Positions 1 through 11,790 of a stretch of 64,000 bases of DNA are shown here, piece after piece. Position 1 is the first letter of the stretch, and every line of letters starts with the position of its first letter. Both the position numbers and the translations under genes were made by a program. The DNA is taken from positions 359,001 to 423,000 of the forward strand of contig JAPFBE010000003.1 of NCBI GenBank assembly GCA_034336665.1, given 5' to 3'. Source of the stretch: Luscinia megarhynchos. Its lineage: Eukaryota; Chordata; Aves; Passeriformes; Turdidae. Below the pieces are notes generated by a model. That model saw only the letters and a program-made list of their open reading frames with translations. It did no database searches and was not told the origin of the DNA.

Positions 1-39
1 GGGCAGGTCCCTGCAACCCCAGGGACAGCTCTGACCTCT

Positions 40-1085
40 GCCCTGCACAGGTCACAGCCAGAGGGTCACACTGCACAGGGCAGGAGTGTCCCAGCCCCTG
101 ACACCGCTGGCAGAGCTGCCCCTGCACAGGTCACAGCCAGAGGGTCACACTGCACAGCCCAGGAGTGTCCCAGCCCCTGACGCCGCTGGCAGAGCTGCCC
201 CTGCACAGGTCACAGCCAGAGGGTCACACTGCACAGGGCACGAGTGTCCCAGCCCCTGACGCCACTGGCAGAGCTGTCCCTGCACAGGTCACAGCCAGGG
301 GGTCACACTGCACAGGGCAGGAGTGTCCCAGCCCCTGACGCCACTGGCAGAGCTGTCCCTGCACAGGTCACAGCCAGGGGGTCACACTGCACAGGGCAGG
401 AGTGTCCCAGCCCCTGACACCGCTGGCAGAGCTGTCCCTGCACAGGTCACAGCCAGAGGGTCACACTGCACAGGCACGAGTGTCCCAGCCCCTGACACCG
501 CTGGCAGAGCTGTCCCTGCACAGGTCACAGCCAGGGGTCACACTGCACAGCCCAGGAGTGTCCCAGCCCCTGACACCGCTGGCAGAGCTGTCCCTGCACA
601 GGTCACAGCCAGAGGGTCACACTGCACAGGCACAGGAGTGTCCCAGCCCCCTGACGCCGCTGGCAGAGCTGTCCCTGCACAGGTCACAGCCAGAGGGTCA
701 CACTGCACAGGCCAGGAGTGTCCCAGCCCCTGACACCGCTGGCAGAGCTGTCCCTGCACAGGTCACAGCCAGAGGGTCATACCCGCAGCAGCCCAGGAGT
801 GTCCCAGCCCTGGAGCGCTGGCAGAGCTGCCCCTGCACAGGTCACAGCCAGGGGGTCACACTGCACACGGCAGGAGTGTCCCAGCCCCTGACGCCACTGG
901 GGCAGAGCTGTCCCTGCACAGGTCACAGCCAGAGGGTCACACTGCACAACAGGGAGTGTCCCGGTGCCCTGGCGACCGCTGGCAGAGCTGCCCCTGCACA
1001 GGTCACAGCCAGGGGGTCACACTGCACAGCCCAGGAGTGTCCCAGCCCCTGACGCCACTGGCAGAGCTGTCCCTGCCCCCGAGCT
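40..1085. repeat. 79-bp minisatellite, about 13 copies
   Basis: Units contain CACAGGTCACAGCCAG and GAGTGTCCCAGCCCCTGAC; successive starts (46, 125, 204) are 79 bp apart. Long ORFs across it are repeat artefacts. Confidence 0.9.
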
Positions 1086-1199
1086 GTGGCAGTGAGGGCT
1101 CTGTCCCTGCAGACACGCCGGTGACAGCCCTGGAGCAGGGCCTGGTGCTGGAACTGAGGGGGACAGCGCTCCCCAGCACAGGCAGGGGCACAGGGGCCA

Positions 1200-1505
1200 C
1201 AGGGGACAGGGGTGACACGGGGCAGGGGTGACACGGGACAGTGTGACACAGGGCAGTGTGACACGGGACAGGGGTGACACAGGGCAGTGTGACACTGGGT
1301 AGGGGTGACACGGGACAGTGTGACACGGGACAGTGTGACACGGGACAGTGTGACACGGGACAGGGGTGACACGGGCCAGTGTGACACAGGACAGTGTGAC
1401 ACGGGGCAGTGTGACACGGGACAGTGTGACACAGGGGCAGTGTGACACGGGGCAGTGTGACACAGGGCACGGGTGACACGGGGCACGGGTGACACGGGGA
1501 CACCC
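1200..1505. repeat. GGGACAGTGTGACAC short tandem array
   Basis: About twenty degenerate 15- to 16-bp units of GGGACAGTGTGACAC, alternating with GGCAGGGGTGACAC. Confidence 0.85.
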
Positions 1506-1710
1506 GGCACGGCCCTGCCCTGCACAAGGGATAGGGGCCACAAGCAGGAGAGGGGACAGTGTGATAATTGATAAATTATTCGTGTTAATCATAGAAGTTT
1601 TGGAGTTTGTATAAACCAGAATACTTTAAAAAAATAAAAAAAAAAAATAAAAGAACACAGACCTAGATAACGGGAAATATATCATTAAACCCACTCTGTT
1701 TAAATCCCCC

Positions 1711-2110
1711 TGTTATGAATATTGTGTATAACAGTTTGTAAAAAAAAAAAAAAGGTTTTCCATAGTCTGAAAGGTTTTTTTTGCAGAATCAGATTTCCTG
1801 CCCTTGTGTGATCGATCACAAACTCTCTGCTAAAGATCAGAATTTCCACTTCTGTTTTTATCTGCCAAGACCCGATGGTTACATGACCAATTGTGCCAAG
1901 AGCTGTCCCATGAAGTCTGGAAGTTTCTGTGACCACCACTGCTTACCTGGCAGAATTACTACAACAAAACAATAACAATTATTGATCACTACAAGGAAAA
2001 GCAGACTATAAAAAGGGAGCTGCAAACCGAGTCGGGTGGAAGTGTGGAGTGGGCAGTGACCCCTCACGTTTTTCCCCAGCTGCTGCTCGCCCTGTCTGTA
2101 TAAAATAAAA
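1711..2110 (+). mobile_element. LTR-like segment, 3' end lost in AT repeat
   Basis: Begins TGTTATGAAT, has CTATAAAAAGGG near 2,008 and AATAAA near 2,103, the order expected of a retroviral LTR. The start resembles that of the element at 29,306. The 3' border is obscured by the following AT-rich repeat. Confidence 0.45.
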
Positions 2111-2440
2111 CAATCTAAATTTTGCTGAATATATAATATATATAAATATATAAGTATATTTATATATAAACATATAAATATATAAATATATAAATATATA
2201 TTATATAATAAGTTTATATAATAAATATGTATAATATTATATATTCTATATTCTATATCATATTATATATAATGTATAATAAATATATATTAAAATAAAG
2301 TAATCTAAATTTGGCTGAATATATTATATATAAAGACATATTTATATTATATATAAAAATATATAAATATAAATATAAATATAAATATAAATATAAATAT
2401 AAATATATTAAATTTTGCTAAATATATTATTTACAACAAC
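2110..2440. repeat. AT-rich simple repeat
   Basis: TATAAATA/ATATAT-type low-complexity sequence, with three copies of a motif around ATCTAAATTTTGCTGAATAT. Confidence 0.9.
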
Positions 2441-2579
2441 AGGCACAGGCAGGAGCAGAGATGTCCCCGTGCCCGAATTACCGGAGGTTCCTCCGGATCC
2501 TGCAGCCCTGCCATGGGGACAGCGCCACCAGCGCCACCAGCGCTGATTAAAGTCCCCACGGAGCACGGCCGTGACAGAG

Positions 2580-2750
2580 GCGTTAATTGCCCCCGTTAAT
2601 TGCCCCCGTTAATTGCCCCGTTAATTGCCCCCGTTAATTGCCCCCGTTAATTGCCCCCGTTAATCGGCCCCCGTTAATTGCCCCGTTAATCGGCCCCGTT
2701 AATTGCCCCGTTAATTGCCCCGTTAATCGGCCCCGTTAATCGGCCCCGGG
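2580..2750. repeat. 12-bp array GTTAATTGCCCC
   Basis: About 14 units of CCCCGTTAATTG or CCCCGTTAATCG. The sharp AT core in a GC-rich setting is unusual. Confidence 0.9.
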
Positions 2751-2934
2751 CAGCAGCAGCGCTAATTAGCTCGTTAGCGCTAATTGGACTCTCCCAGGGA
2801 ACCTGGCGAGGAACAAACATGACAAGCGGAGTTCTCTGACTCTGAGCTCGGGCTGAGACCGGCCGGGGGCGAGGCAGAGGGACGGAGGGGACACGGCTGT
2901 CCCCGGGGGCGCCGCACGGCCCTGAGCTCGGCAC

Positions 2935-3335
2935 GGGGACAGGGGACAGGTCTGGGGACAGGTCAGGGGACAGGTCTGGGGTCCAGGGACAGGTCTGGGG
3001 ACAGGTCAGGGGACAGGTCTGGGGCCATGGCACGGGTCAGGGGACAGGTCTGGGGACAGGTCAGGGGACAGGTCTGGGGTCAGGAGACAGATCAGGGGAC
3101 ACGGGACAGGTCAGGGGACACGGCACAGGTCCAGGGACAGGCCTGGGGACAGGTCCAGGGACATGGCACGGATCAGGGGTCATGGCACGGGTCAGGAGAC
3201 AGGTCTGGGGTCAGGTCCAGAGACATTGCACGGGTCAGGGGACAGGTCTGGGGACAGGTTTGGGGCCATGCACGGGTCCGGGGACAGGTCAGAGGACAGG
3301 TCAGGGGACATGGCACGGGTCCGGGGCCAGCAGCA
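2935..3335. repeat. GGGGACAGGTC minisatellite
   Basis: Degenerate 11- to 24-bp units of GGGGACAGGTCTGGGGACAG. Confidence 0.9.
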
Positions 3336-3414
3336 GTCCCTGGGCCAGCTGAGCTCCGCCCGGGCCAGCACGGGGGTGACAGCTCCGCTCCAGCCCGACC
3401 ATTCCTGCCCGCGG

Positions 3415-3502
3415 GTGGTGGTGATGATGGTGATGGTGATGGTGATGGTGATGGTGATGGTGATGGTGGTGGTGATGGTGATGATGGTGATGGTGATGGT
3501 GG
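3415..3502. repeat. GATGGT microsatellite
   Basis: GGTGATGGTGATGGT-type trinucleotide/hexanucleotide run directly before the LTR at 3,524. Confidence 0.9.
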
Positions 3503-3523
3503 CTCTGAGAGGAGTGTCCGATT

Positions 3524-3991
3524 TGTCTTCACAAACGAGCTGTGGATCTGCTGGTAGATAAAACCAGCATTGATATATAAAAACCCCCAATGGATTCCAC
3601 TGATTGATGAGTGGGAAAAGATATTTGCCTTTACAACAAACTGTGGGTTTGCTGAAAAATGAAATTGGATATTGAAAGATGAAAGAAGCAAGGGGGGAAA
3701 ACTATGAATTCTGTATGAATTAAAAATGAAAAGGGAGGGTTGTACATTACAGGGGAATCTCGGGTATCTGAGGGCAGTCTGTGCCTCTCAAGTACCTCAG
3801 TCAGTGGGGAAAGAGGGAGGGAAATGCAGATGGGAAATTGGGATAAAAAGGGAGGTGAATCCTCCAAAAACTGGAGAGATCCCAGGGCAATGCCCCAAGG
3901 CCTCTCCCTTTATTGGAATAAAGCAAAGAGTATTCCTCTGTCTCCTTTTTGGACATGAACCTCTGGTGTTGGTGGGATAATTTTCCTGACA
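3524..3991 (+). mobile_element. Solo LTR, family 1 (468 bp)
   Basis: Runs from TGTCTTCACAAAC to TTTTCCTGACA, with GGGATAAAAAGGGAGG (TATA-like) and AATAAA near 3,920. A close relative lies at 27,310-27,757, which defines the boundaries. No internal retroviral genes are present. Confidence 0.75.
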
Positions 3992-4165
3992 GTGATGACG
4001 ATGATGATGACGATGATGATGGTGACGATGATGATGATTGATGGTGACGATGATTGATGGTGACGATGATGATGGTGATGATGATGGTGATGATGATGAT
4101 TGATAGTGACGATGATGATGATGATGATGGTGACGATGATGGTGACGATGATGACGATGCTCGCA
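3992..4165. repeat. GATGATGACG microsatellite
   Basis: GAT-rich trinucleotide array immediately after the LTR, similar in type to the run before it. Confidence 0.9.
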
Positions 4166-4346
4166 AATCCAGGCTGGCTGCTAAGGGACACAATAAACGG
4201 GCGCCGCTCCCGAGCTCTGCCCTGAGCCGAGGGGAGCCCGGCCGGGCCGGGGACACGGCGGGGACACGGCGGGGACACGGCGGGGACAGCGGGCACGGCA
4301 CCGAGCGCGGACCGCAGGAGGCCCCTCCTGGCCAGGAGGCAGCACT

Positions 4347-4462
4347 GCCGCTGTCACCGCCCCGCTGTCACCGCCTGTGCCAGCCCCTGTGTCCCTGTGC
4401 CACTGCCGCTGTCACCGCCCCGCTGTCACCGCCTGTGCCAGCCCCTGTGTCCCTGTGCCACT
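4347..4462. repeat. 58-bp tandem duplication
   Basis: Two adjacent copies of a unit starting GCCGCTGTCACCGCCCCGCT. Confidence 0.9.
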
Positions 4463-4599
4463 GCCGTGTCACCACCCTGAGCTGCCACCGCGTCCCCTCT
4501 GGGTGATGGCAGCGCCACCAGGGGCTCCAGCCTTGGCTAGGACAGCCCTGACCCTGCTGCGGGAACAGCCCTGACCCTACAGTGACCTCTGACCCGAGT

Positions 4600-4975
4600 C
4601 AGAATCAGGAAATCACGCAAGGTTTGGGGTGGGAGGGACCTTAAATGCCATTTAATGCCACCCTGCCATGGGGACACCTCCCCCTGTCCCAAATCCCCGT
4701 GCCCAGCCTGGAGCTGAACATTGCAGGGGTCCAGGGGCAGCCACAGCTGCTCTGGGGAATCCATCCCAGCCCCTCCCAGGGAACAATTCCTGATTCCCAA
4801 TATCCACCAAACCCTACTCTGGAGCCATTCCCTGTGTCTGTCCCTCCCTGCCTTGTCCCCAGTCCCTCTCCAGCTCCCCTGGATCCCTCCAGGCCCTGCC
4901 AGGGCTCTGAGCTCTCCCTGCAGCTCCTCCTCTCCAGGTGAGCACTCTCAGCCTCAGCTGATCCCCTGAGCTCTC
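4600..4975 (-). mobile_element. CR1 LINE 3' fragment
   Basis: Minus-strand match to the CR1 3' end: GGGAGGGACCTTAAATG, GGGGACACCTCC and the GAGCAG..GGGGTCCAGGGGCAGCCA block. CR1 is the dominant LINE of birds and reptiles. Confidence 0.8.
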
Positions 4976-4979
4976 TTGC

Positions 4980-7620
4980 CCTTCACTCAGGTGGGGTCTG
5001 GGCTGTGGCTCACCTGTGGCAGGTCCCTGTGCCCCGCTGGGCCTGGCTAGGGACACTCATTGCTGGGAGCAGCCAGGACCAGTGTCTGCCTCCCTTTGCT
5101 CCAGCTGGGCACAGGTGTGGCCAGAATGAGCCCCAGCACCTTCGGAGTGTCCCACCCTCTGGGGATGACCCAGGGGACCCCAAGACACGAGCCAAAGCTG
5201 GATAAATGCTTCCTGCTGTGCTTTTGCAGCCTGCCCGCTGTCTGAGGCTCCGAGGGATCTGCGTGCTCCTCAGAGCACAGCAGGCACTGGGGAGGCTGGG
5301 GAGCAGCCTCAGCTTCCATGGAAACCCAGAGGAGCTGACAGGAATTCAGACGTGAGCTCAGGCAGGACTCGGTGGGAGCTGGGGGTGCAGAGCTGCCCAG
5401 CCTGCTCTGAGTGCTGTGGGAGCACAAGCAGGGGCAGACTGTGGGGGAAAACCAGTTTGGTGGAGGTTAAAAGGATGTTAAAAGCACCCAAGCCTGGCAC
5501 CCAACTCAGGAGATGCTGCCAAACCCAGCATGAGCCAGACAAGGGGACAAGGGACCTTGGGCCAGGGCAAATCTCACCTGAGCATCTCCAGATCACCAGA
5601 GCATCACCAGAGCTCTCCAGGAGGATCCAGCCAGGGCACAGCCTCTGTTTGTTCTCCATTCTGATGTTTCCTCTCAGGGGCTGAGACTGCAGCACTTGGA
5701 GACAAAGCAAAGGGACAAACCCCCAGACCTGGGGGCTGTGAATGGGGCTGGGACCCTCCTGTGCTGCCAGGGCAGACCCAGCTCACAGGGACCCACCTGG
5801 CCATGGGCACCCAGACAGGCCCCTGCCCAAATTCCCTGCCCCTGGGGTTTCTGTGACAGCACACCCTGGGTGGCTGCCACGGATTGTCACCCTGCCTCTG
5901 TCCTGGGCACTGTGCCTGCCAGGCAGGGAGCCCCAGTTCCACCCCAGTGCTGCACTGGCACATCCCAGCTCCCAGATTTTGTGTCAGCTCCTTCTCCTCC
6001 AGTGCCAGCACTAGAGAAATGGCACAGCTGCTCCCAAGCCAAGGCTCTGAAGGTGCTTCTGCACGTGCTGTGATGCTGCCATGTCACCCAGGCCCCTCCC
6101 TCCCTCCCTCTGCAGAGTGCTGGCTGTGGTTTATGTCAGTTTTTAAGTGTTTAATTACTTCCACGATACCTTCAGTTGGGTTATCTTGCTTGAGCCCTCC
6201 CTCTGCAGCCAGGAATTTTCCCTAGGGACTTTGGCTCTTTTGCTGTAATTATATTAATGTCATAATTAGCTCTCAGCCTAACCCTAAGCACTCTGTGTGT
6301 GTAACGTGTGTCTGTGCCTACAAACCCCCTGCCAAACCAGGGCTGGCTTTGCCCCAAGCTCCTCTGTGGCTCACCCAGTAAATCACAGACCTGCAGAGGG
6401 TTTGGGGTGGCAGGGGATGCACTGCTTGGTGCCCCAGGTTCCATCCTGCTGTTTTCTGCAGGTGCTGGATTCCAACCTGGCAATTCCCCCATCCCACAGC
6501 TTTGGGGGAGCAGGGACCCAGAGAGAGGAGGGGGACTCTCCTCCACCTGCTCAGACCACTGCACTCAAGCTTTGGGGGACCTTGGCTGTGCCTCAGGTGC
6601 TGAAGCAAAGGAGAGGTCAGAAATCCAGACCTCTCTGGCTGTTACTGCTGTACACAGCAGCCAGGTTTGCAGGGATATCCACAGGAGCAGCCCCTGGCCA
6701 GAACCAGCCTCAGCCCACCCAAACCATCCCAAACCTGCCAGCCCTTCACTCCTGGCAGGCTCTGAGCCTGGGCTGGAATTCCTGAGCAGTTCCACCTCCG
6801 AGGTGCTGCTGTGCGTGGGGGCCAGGTTAGCAGGGAAGCAGGAGAGAGCAGGAGCTGCCAGATGAATATTAAACCCACAGAGCTGCTCAGCAGTATTTTA
6901 TGCTTTTACTGAGTTTGACTCCAATGCTTGTGGGGAAAAAAAAATTTAAAAATCCTGGGCAATGCAAGGACTCCAGGGAATGAGTATCTTCCCCTGGCAT
7001 AAAAACCTCATTTTTTTATGGAACAGAAACGAGTTCTGTGCAGGCAGGGAGGTCTGGGAGCATCAGCTGTATCTGCCAGCTGATATTTCTAAGTGTCTAC
7101 AGAAAGTTGGGAGGACCGTGAGGTGATGCATAAAAACCTGTAGTTTTTACAATGGGCAGATAGGTGGGAAAGGGCCCGGGAGAGGGGGAGAGCTGCCTGT
7201 TTTCCGCTGCATTGCAGCTGCAGAGTGCAGATCTGCGTCAGGCTCTGCTGCCCTAAATGAAGAAGCATCAAACACACAAAGACAAAAAAACAAGGAAACA
7301 ACTCTTGAGATCTTACAGCTCCAAGTCAGGGCTCCGAGAGGATTCCTGGGCAGAGCCCACGGCTTCAGTGGGGGTGAAACCTGGGAAGAAGGGCCGGCCC
7401 AGGGCTGCAGCAGGAGGGGCTTCAGGGGCCTTGGCAGTGGGGCACAGCCCAAAACCCACCGTGGGACACGCAGCCGAAAGCAGGAGGAGCTCCAAACGTG
7501 CTGGGGAAAAGCAGAGATTCCGAGGGACAAATCCCAGAGCATCCCTCCCCAGAGGAAACGAGGAGCAGCTCCTGGAATGTCACCTGGATGCTGCCTCCAG
7601 GAATTCCCGAGGCCAGAGGC
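4980..7620. other. Intergenic, no supported gene
   Basis: Moderately GC-rich unique-looking DNA. ORFs are short, overlap on both strands and show no domain, splice pattern or composition suggesting coding function. Short A-rich stretches lie near 6,935 and 7,260. Confidence 0.6.
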
Positions 7621-7631
7621 TCCTGCCCGTG

Positions 7632-7795
7632 CCAGGTGTCCCTGGGGGGCAGGGACAGGTCCCACCTGCCCTCACACCCCATCCCCACCATCCCCAGCTC
7701 CCCCAGCCCTGTGCCAGGTGTCACTGGGGGCACAGGGACAGGTCCCACCTGCCCTCACACCCCATCCCCACCATCCCCAGCTCCCCCAGCCACCC
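7632..7795. repeat. Tandem duplication, about 80 bp, two copies
   Basis: CCAGGTGTC, GGGACAGGTCCCACCTGCCC and CACCCCATCCCCACCATCCC recur in the same order in both units. Confidence 0.8.
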
Positions 7796-8019
7796 CTCTG
7801 CCTGCTGGAGGGGGTTCCCTGCTCCCCCAGCCCGGCGCAGGAGCCAGCAGAGGGTCCCACGGGGCTGTGCTGTGAGGCTGAGGAGGATGGATGCTGCAGC
7901 ACAACCAGAGAGCTCCGTGTGCCAGGCAGCTTTCAGCTCCGGGGTCATTCCCCCAGGAAGGAGCTGAAGCCACCAGACAGGAGAGACCCAGGCTGGGGAG
8001 CAGCAGAAAAACAGAAAAA

Positions 8020-8245
8020 TGTGCACTGGGGACATTGGGGAAGGTTTGTGGAGGCCAGGGCAGCTTTGGGGAGGTCAGGGAAGGCTTGGGGACATTTGGG
8101 GAGGTCAGGGAAGGTTTGGGGATTTTCGTGGAGGCCAGGGCAGGTTTGGGGACACTCGGGCAAGTTTGGGGACACTCGGGCAGGTTTGGGGACACTCGGG
8201 AGGGTTTGGGGACACTCGGGCAGGTTTGGGGACACTCGAGGGGGA
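8020..8245. repeat. GTTTGGGGACACTCGGGCAG minisatellite
   Basis: 22- to 24-bp units around GGTTTGGGGACACTCGGGCA, preceded by related GGGGAGGTCAGGGAAGG units. Confidence 0.85.
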
Positions 8246-8284
8246 GATGAGGCGCTCCCGGCCCCGCTGCGGCCGCGGCATCAG

Positions 8285-8835
8285 CGGGGAACTGCAGGGA
8301 CAGAACCGGGACCGGGACCGAGAGCGGGGACAGAACCGGGACCGGGGACAGAACCGGGACCGGGACCGAGAGCGGGGACAGAACCGGGACTGGGACCGGG
8401 ACCGAGAGCGGGAACAGAACCGGGACCGGGGACAGAACCGGGACCGGGGTTTGAGAGCTGGGGCAGAACCGGGACCGGGTTTCAAGAGCGGGAACAGAAC
8501 CGGGACCGGGGACAGAACCGGGACCGGGGTTTGAGAGCTGGGGCAGAACCGGGACCGGGTTTCAAGAGCGGGAACAGAACCGGGACCGGGGACAGAACCG
8601 GGACCGGGGTTTGAGAGCTGGGGCAGAACCGGGACCGGGTTTCAAGAGCGGGGACGGAACCGGGACCGGGGTTCCTGTGTAGGGACAGAACCAGGACCGG
8701 GGTTCCCGTGTGGGGACAGAACCAGGACCGGGTTTCAAGAGCGGGGACAGAACCAGGACCGGGGTTCCCGTGTGGGGACGGAACCGGGACCGGGGTTCCC
8801 GTGTGGGGACGGAACCGGGACCGGGGCTCCCGTGC
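8285..8835. repeat. GGACAGAACCGGGACCGGGG minisatellite
   Basis: Tandem units of GGGACAGAACCGGGACCGG with higher-order blocks of about 85 bp that include GTTTGAGAGCTGGGGC. The Arg/Gly ORFs here are repeat artefacts. Confidence 0.9.
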
Positions 8836-8967
8836 CCCCCGGGCCGGTGACCGGGCACGGGGACGTTGGGTGTCGGTCCCTGCTGTGCCCGGTACCGGAG
8901 GTTTTGGCAGAGCCCAGCTTGGGGCCCGCCCCAGCCCCAGCTCTGCTCTCGCATCCGTTCCGTTCAG

Positions 8968-9102
8968 ATGCGGGACAAGCCCCCGCGCAGCGCCGGGACC
9001 CCGGCTGGAGCCGGGTCCTGGCTGCTCCCCGCTCTCCTCGCCGTGGCCGCAGCGCTTCCCGTTTCTCGGGCTTCAGAGCCGGGGTGTGTGTCCGAGCCCT
9101 GA
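8968..9102 (+). CDS. Small ORF with signal-peptide-like start (doubtful)
   Basis: ATG opens 44 codons containing GSWLLPALLAVAAALPVSRA, a convincing leader-like hydrophobic core with small residues at a possible cleavage point, in a CpG-rich patch just after minisatellites. It ends in TGA with no recognisable domain. It could be a first exon (a possible G|GTGTGT donor lies near its end) or chance. Confidence 0.2.
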   Translation: MRDKPPRSAGTPAGAGSWLLPALLAVAAALPVSRASEPGCVSEP

Positions 9103-9399
9103 GGCACCCACACCAACCCCAGCTGCGGTGGGCAGCTCCTTGCCCTCTGTCCTTCCCCTGCACCGGTGACACAGGGCCACTCTGCCACCCGAGGGGACAC
9201 AGAGGTGACCTGCGGCGCCCGAGCTGCTCCTGCCCTGCCAGGACCTTTGGATGAGCCGGCAGTCAGCTTCCCCAGGGGTCGGCCCGGTTGCTGACCAGGG
9301 GGTGTGGCTGTTACCAGCTGTATTTACTGCTGAGGGCTTCCCTGGGGGCTGCCTGAGGGGTGCTCCGTGTGTTACAAAGGGAATAAAGAGGAAAAGTTG

Positions 9400-9760
9400 A
9401 TGGGATGGGAAATTCAGCCTCAACTGCACTGACTCAGCTTCGGACAGGTGCATTTGGAAGGGGCCTGCAAGAGGGATGGAGATTTTGGATAAGGGATGGA
9501 GAGATGGGACAAGGAGGAATGGCTCCCAGTGCCAGAGGGCAGGGCTGGGTGGGATCTGGGGCAGGAATTGTTCCCTGGCAGGGTGGGCAGGGCTGGCACA
9601 GCTGTGGCTGCCCCTGGATCCCTGGCAGTGCCCAGGGCCAGGCTGGGCACTGGGGCTGGAGCAGCCTGGGGCATGGGAGATGTCCCTGCCATGGCTGGGG
9701 TAGGATGGATTGACTTTAAAACTCCTTTCCAAGTCAAACAGTTCTATGATTCTGTGACCA
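9400..9760 (+). mobile_element. CR1 LINE 3' fragment
   Basis: Sense CR1 3' end with GGAATTGTTCCCTGGCAGGG, CAGCCTGGGGCATGGGAGAT and the terminal TTCTATGATTCTGTGA signature. Confidence 0.85.
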
Positions 9761-9769
9761 GTCTGACCC

Positions 9770-10960
9770 CAGTCCCTCTCCTGCCCAGCAGATCAGCAGC
9801 TCCAGCTGGCAGGTGAGAGTTTCTTGCTCAAAGAACTCTGAGGAACTGCCCTGCTGGCCTGGCATGCACAGAGCCCCATGTTCTCCTCCTGGCACAGCAC
9901 AGAACATCATCACTCTGGCTTTGTTCACCACCTTTCAGCTCTTGCATTCAGTGGGAGGTGGGGAGAGCTGGGACCTGCTGGGAATCTGTTCCTGCTCAGC
10001 TGCAGTGACATCCAGAGAGCCACGGTCAGCAGAGAGCCACGGCTGGTGTCTGGCCCAGCCCTGAGGTCCAGGACGGTGCCATGTGTTGGAGTCAGTGAGT
10101 CAGGGGTGTCTGAGTTCTTCAGAGAGAAATCAGAGAGCAGGGATGGAATTAAAGCCTTGGGATGGATGGAAGGACATGAACCCACTCACACATGAACATT
10201 TGAGTAGAAGTCAGTCAGTAACTTTAGGGTGAGCTCTGGTGTCCCCAGTGAGTGGAAGGTTCCCAGTGCAGAGCAGCAGAGCAGCTGCAGGGAAGGTGAC
10301 ACACACTGAGAGCTGCAGTGGGGGCTCCAGCCCACAGCTGCACACAGGATGAGACCAGCAGAGCTGTGCTGAGAATGTTGCTGACACTGTTCAGAGAGAA
10401 CAAGGCAGATTGTGTGTGCAGCTCTGTACTAGCCTGGTGTGCTCAGGAACCACAATTGTAACAGGGTAAGGAGTGCTGGGCCGAGTTTGGGTCTGAGCTT
10501 GTTGGGAAATCCTGTATAAGGGTTTGTGCTGGGAGAGTTGGTGCTTTTAGCCATTGGCTTTTGCCAGGGCTTTTAGCCACTTGCTCATTGCCAAGCTTTT
10601 GCTTTGCTGTTGCTTTGCCATTGCTTTTTGCCATTGCCTTTCGAGACTGCTGTGCTTTGTAATAAATAACCTTTTTAACTATCAGCTGCTTTGCTTATTT
10701 AAGGTAACCCCATCAAGTAGGAGCCTAAGTGCTCTGGAGTTTGGTGCCCTGAGCACTGGAGGTCAAAGAACCTCACAGCCATGCAGGAAAGCAGCTGCAG
10801 GTTTTAGTGCAGCTCTCACAGGGCTCTGCACACCAAGGGCTGCAGCCATAAATTGTGGCCCAGCTCCCTGGGGAGTGCCAGATGTGACCAACGCCCACCC
10901 AAGAGGGAAGTCATGACACAGAGCTTCCAGAACCAGCAGTGTGGCATCACTCTGTGTAAG
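9770..10960. other. Intergenic, with LTR-like block around 10,430-10,720
   Basis: No gene seen. From about 10,430 there is GTATAAGGG (10,513), repeated TTGCTTTTGCCATT motifs and AATAAATAA near 10,661, consistent with a diverged LTR, but neither border is definable. Confidence 0.4.
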
Positions 10961-10964
10961 CACA

Positions 10965-11065
10965 GAGGGACCTTAAAATTCATCTTGTTCCAATCCCCCT
11001 GGGCTGGGAGCACCTTCCCACATCCCTGTAGGGATGGCGAGCAGGGGCAGAACTGAAGGGACAAA
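10965..11065 (-). mobile_element. Short CR1 fragment
   Basis: GGGACCTTAAAATTCATCTTG and CAATCCCCCTGGGCTGGGAG match the reverse complement of CR1 3' ends elsewhere in the window. Confidence 0.65.
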
Positions 11066-11775
11066 AGCATGGAACAGTTGGGTTTTGGATAATGTTTTGA
11101 TTAGAAATGAGTTCCAGGGCCCTGGGGGGTCAGAACTGAAAGGATACAAGCATGGAATGGCTGGGTTTGGACAATGTATTGATTAGAAATGAGTTCCAGG
11201 GCTCTGGGGGGGTCAGAACTGAAGCGATACAAGCATGAAGTTGTTGGGTTTTGATAATGTATTGATTAGAAATGAGTTCCAGGGCTCTGTGAGGGGGTCA
11301 GAACTGAAAGGACACAAGCATGGAATGGCTGGGTTTGGACACTGTATTCCATAGAAATGAGTTCCAGGGCTTTGGGGGTCAGAACTGAAAGGACACAAGC
11401 AGGCACAGCTGGGTTTGGACATTGTATTGATTAGAAAGGAGTTCCAGGCTCTGTGAGGGGGTCAGAACTGAAAGGACACAGGTAAGAAGCAGTTGGGTTT
11501 GGACACTGTTGTACATAGAAATGGTTCCAGGGCTCTGGGGGGATCAGAACTGAAAGGACACAAGCAGGCACAGCTGGGTTTGGACCCTGTATTCATAGAA
11601 ATGAGTTCCAGGCTCTGTGAGGGGGTCAGAACTGAAAGGACACAAGCATGGAATGGTTGGATTTGGACACTGTTGTACATAGAAATGGTTCCAGGGCTCT
11701 GGGGGGATCAGAACTGAAAGGACACACGCAGGCACGGCTGGGTTTGGACACTGTATTCACAGACATGGCTCCAGG
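11060..11775. repeat. Tandem repeat, units of about 80-90 bp, eight copies, abutting copy A stop
   Basis: Units hold GAAATGAGTTCCAGGGCTCT, GTCAGAACTGAAAGGACACA and GCTGGGTTTGGACACTGTAT. The last unit ends about 20 bp from the stop codon of copy A, so the array occupies its presumed 3' UTR. Confidence 0.9.
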
Positions 11776-11790
11776 CCCGGCTGCCCGGCC

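Noticed and set aside
3801..4301. Histidine/isoleucine-rich ORFs
   Set aside because: Translation of the GAT microsatellite.
8019..8614. Arg/Gly/Asn-rich ORFs resembling RGG proteins
   Set aside because: Translation of the GGACAGAACCGGGACC minisatellite; equally long frames on the other strand.
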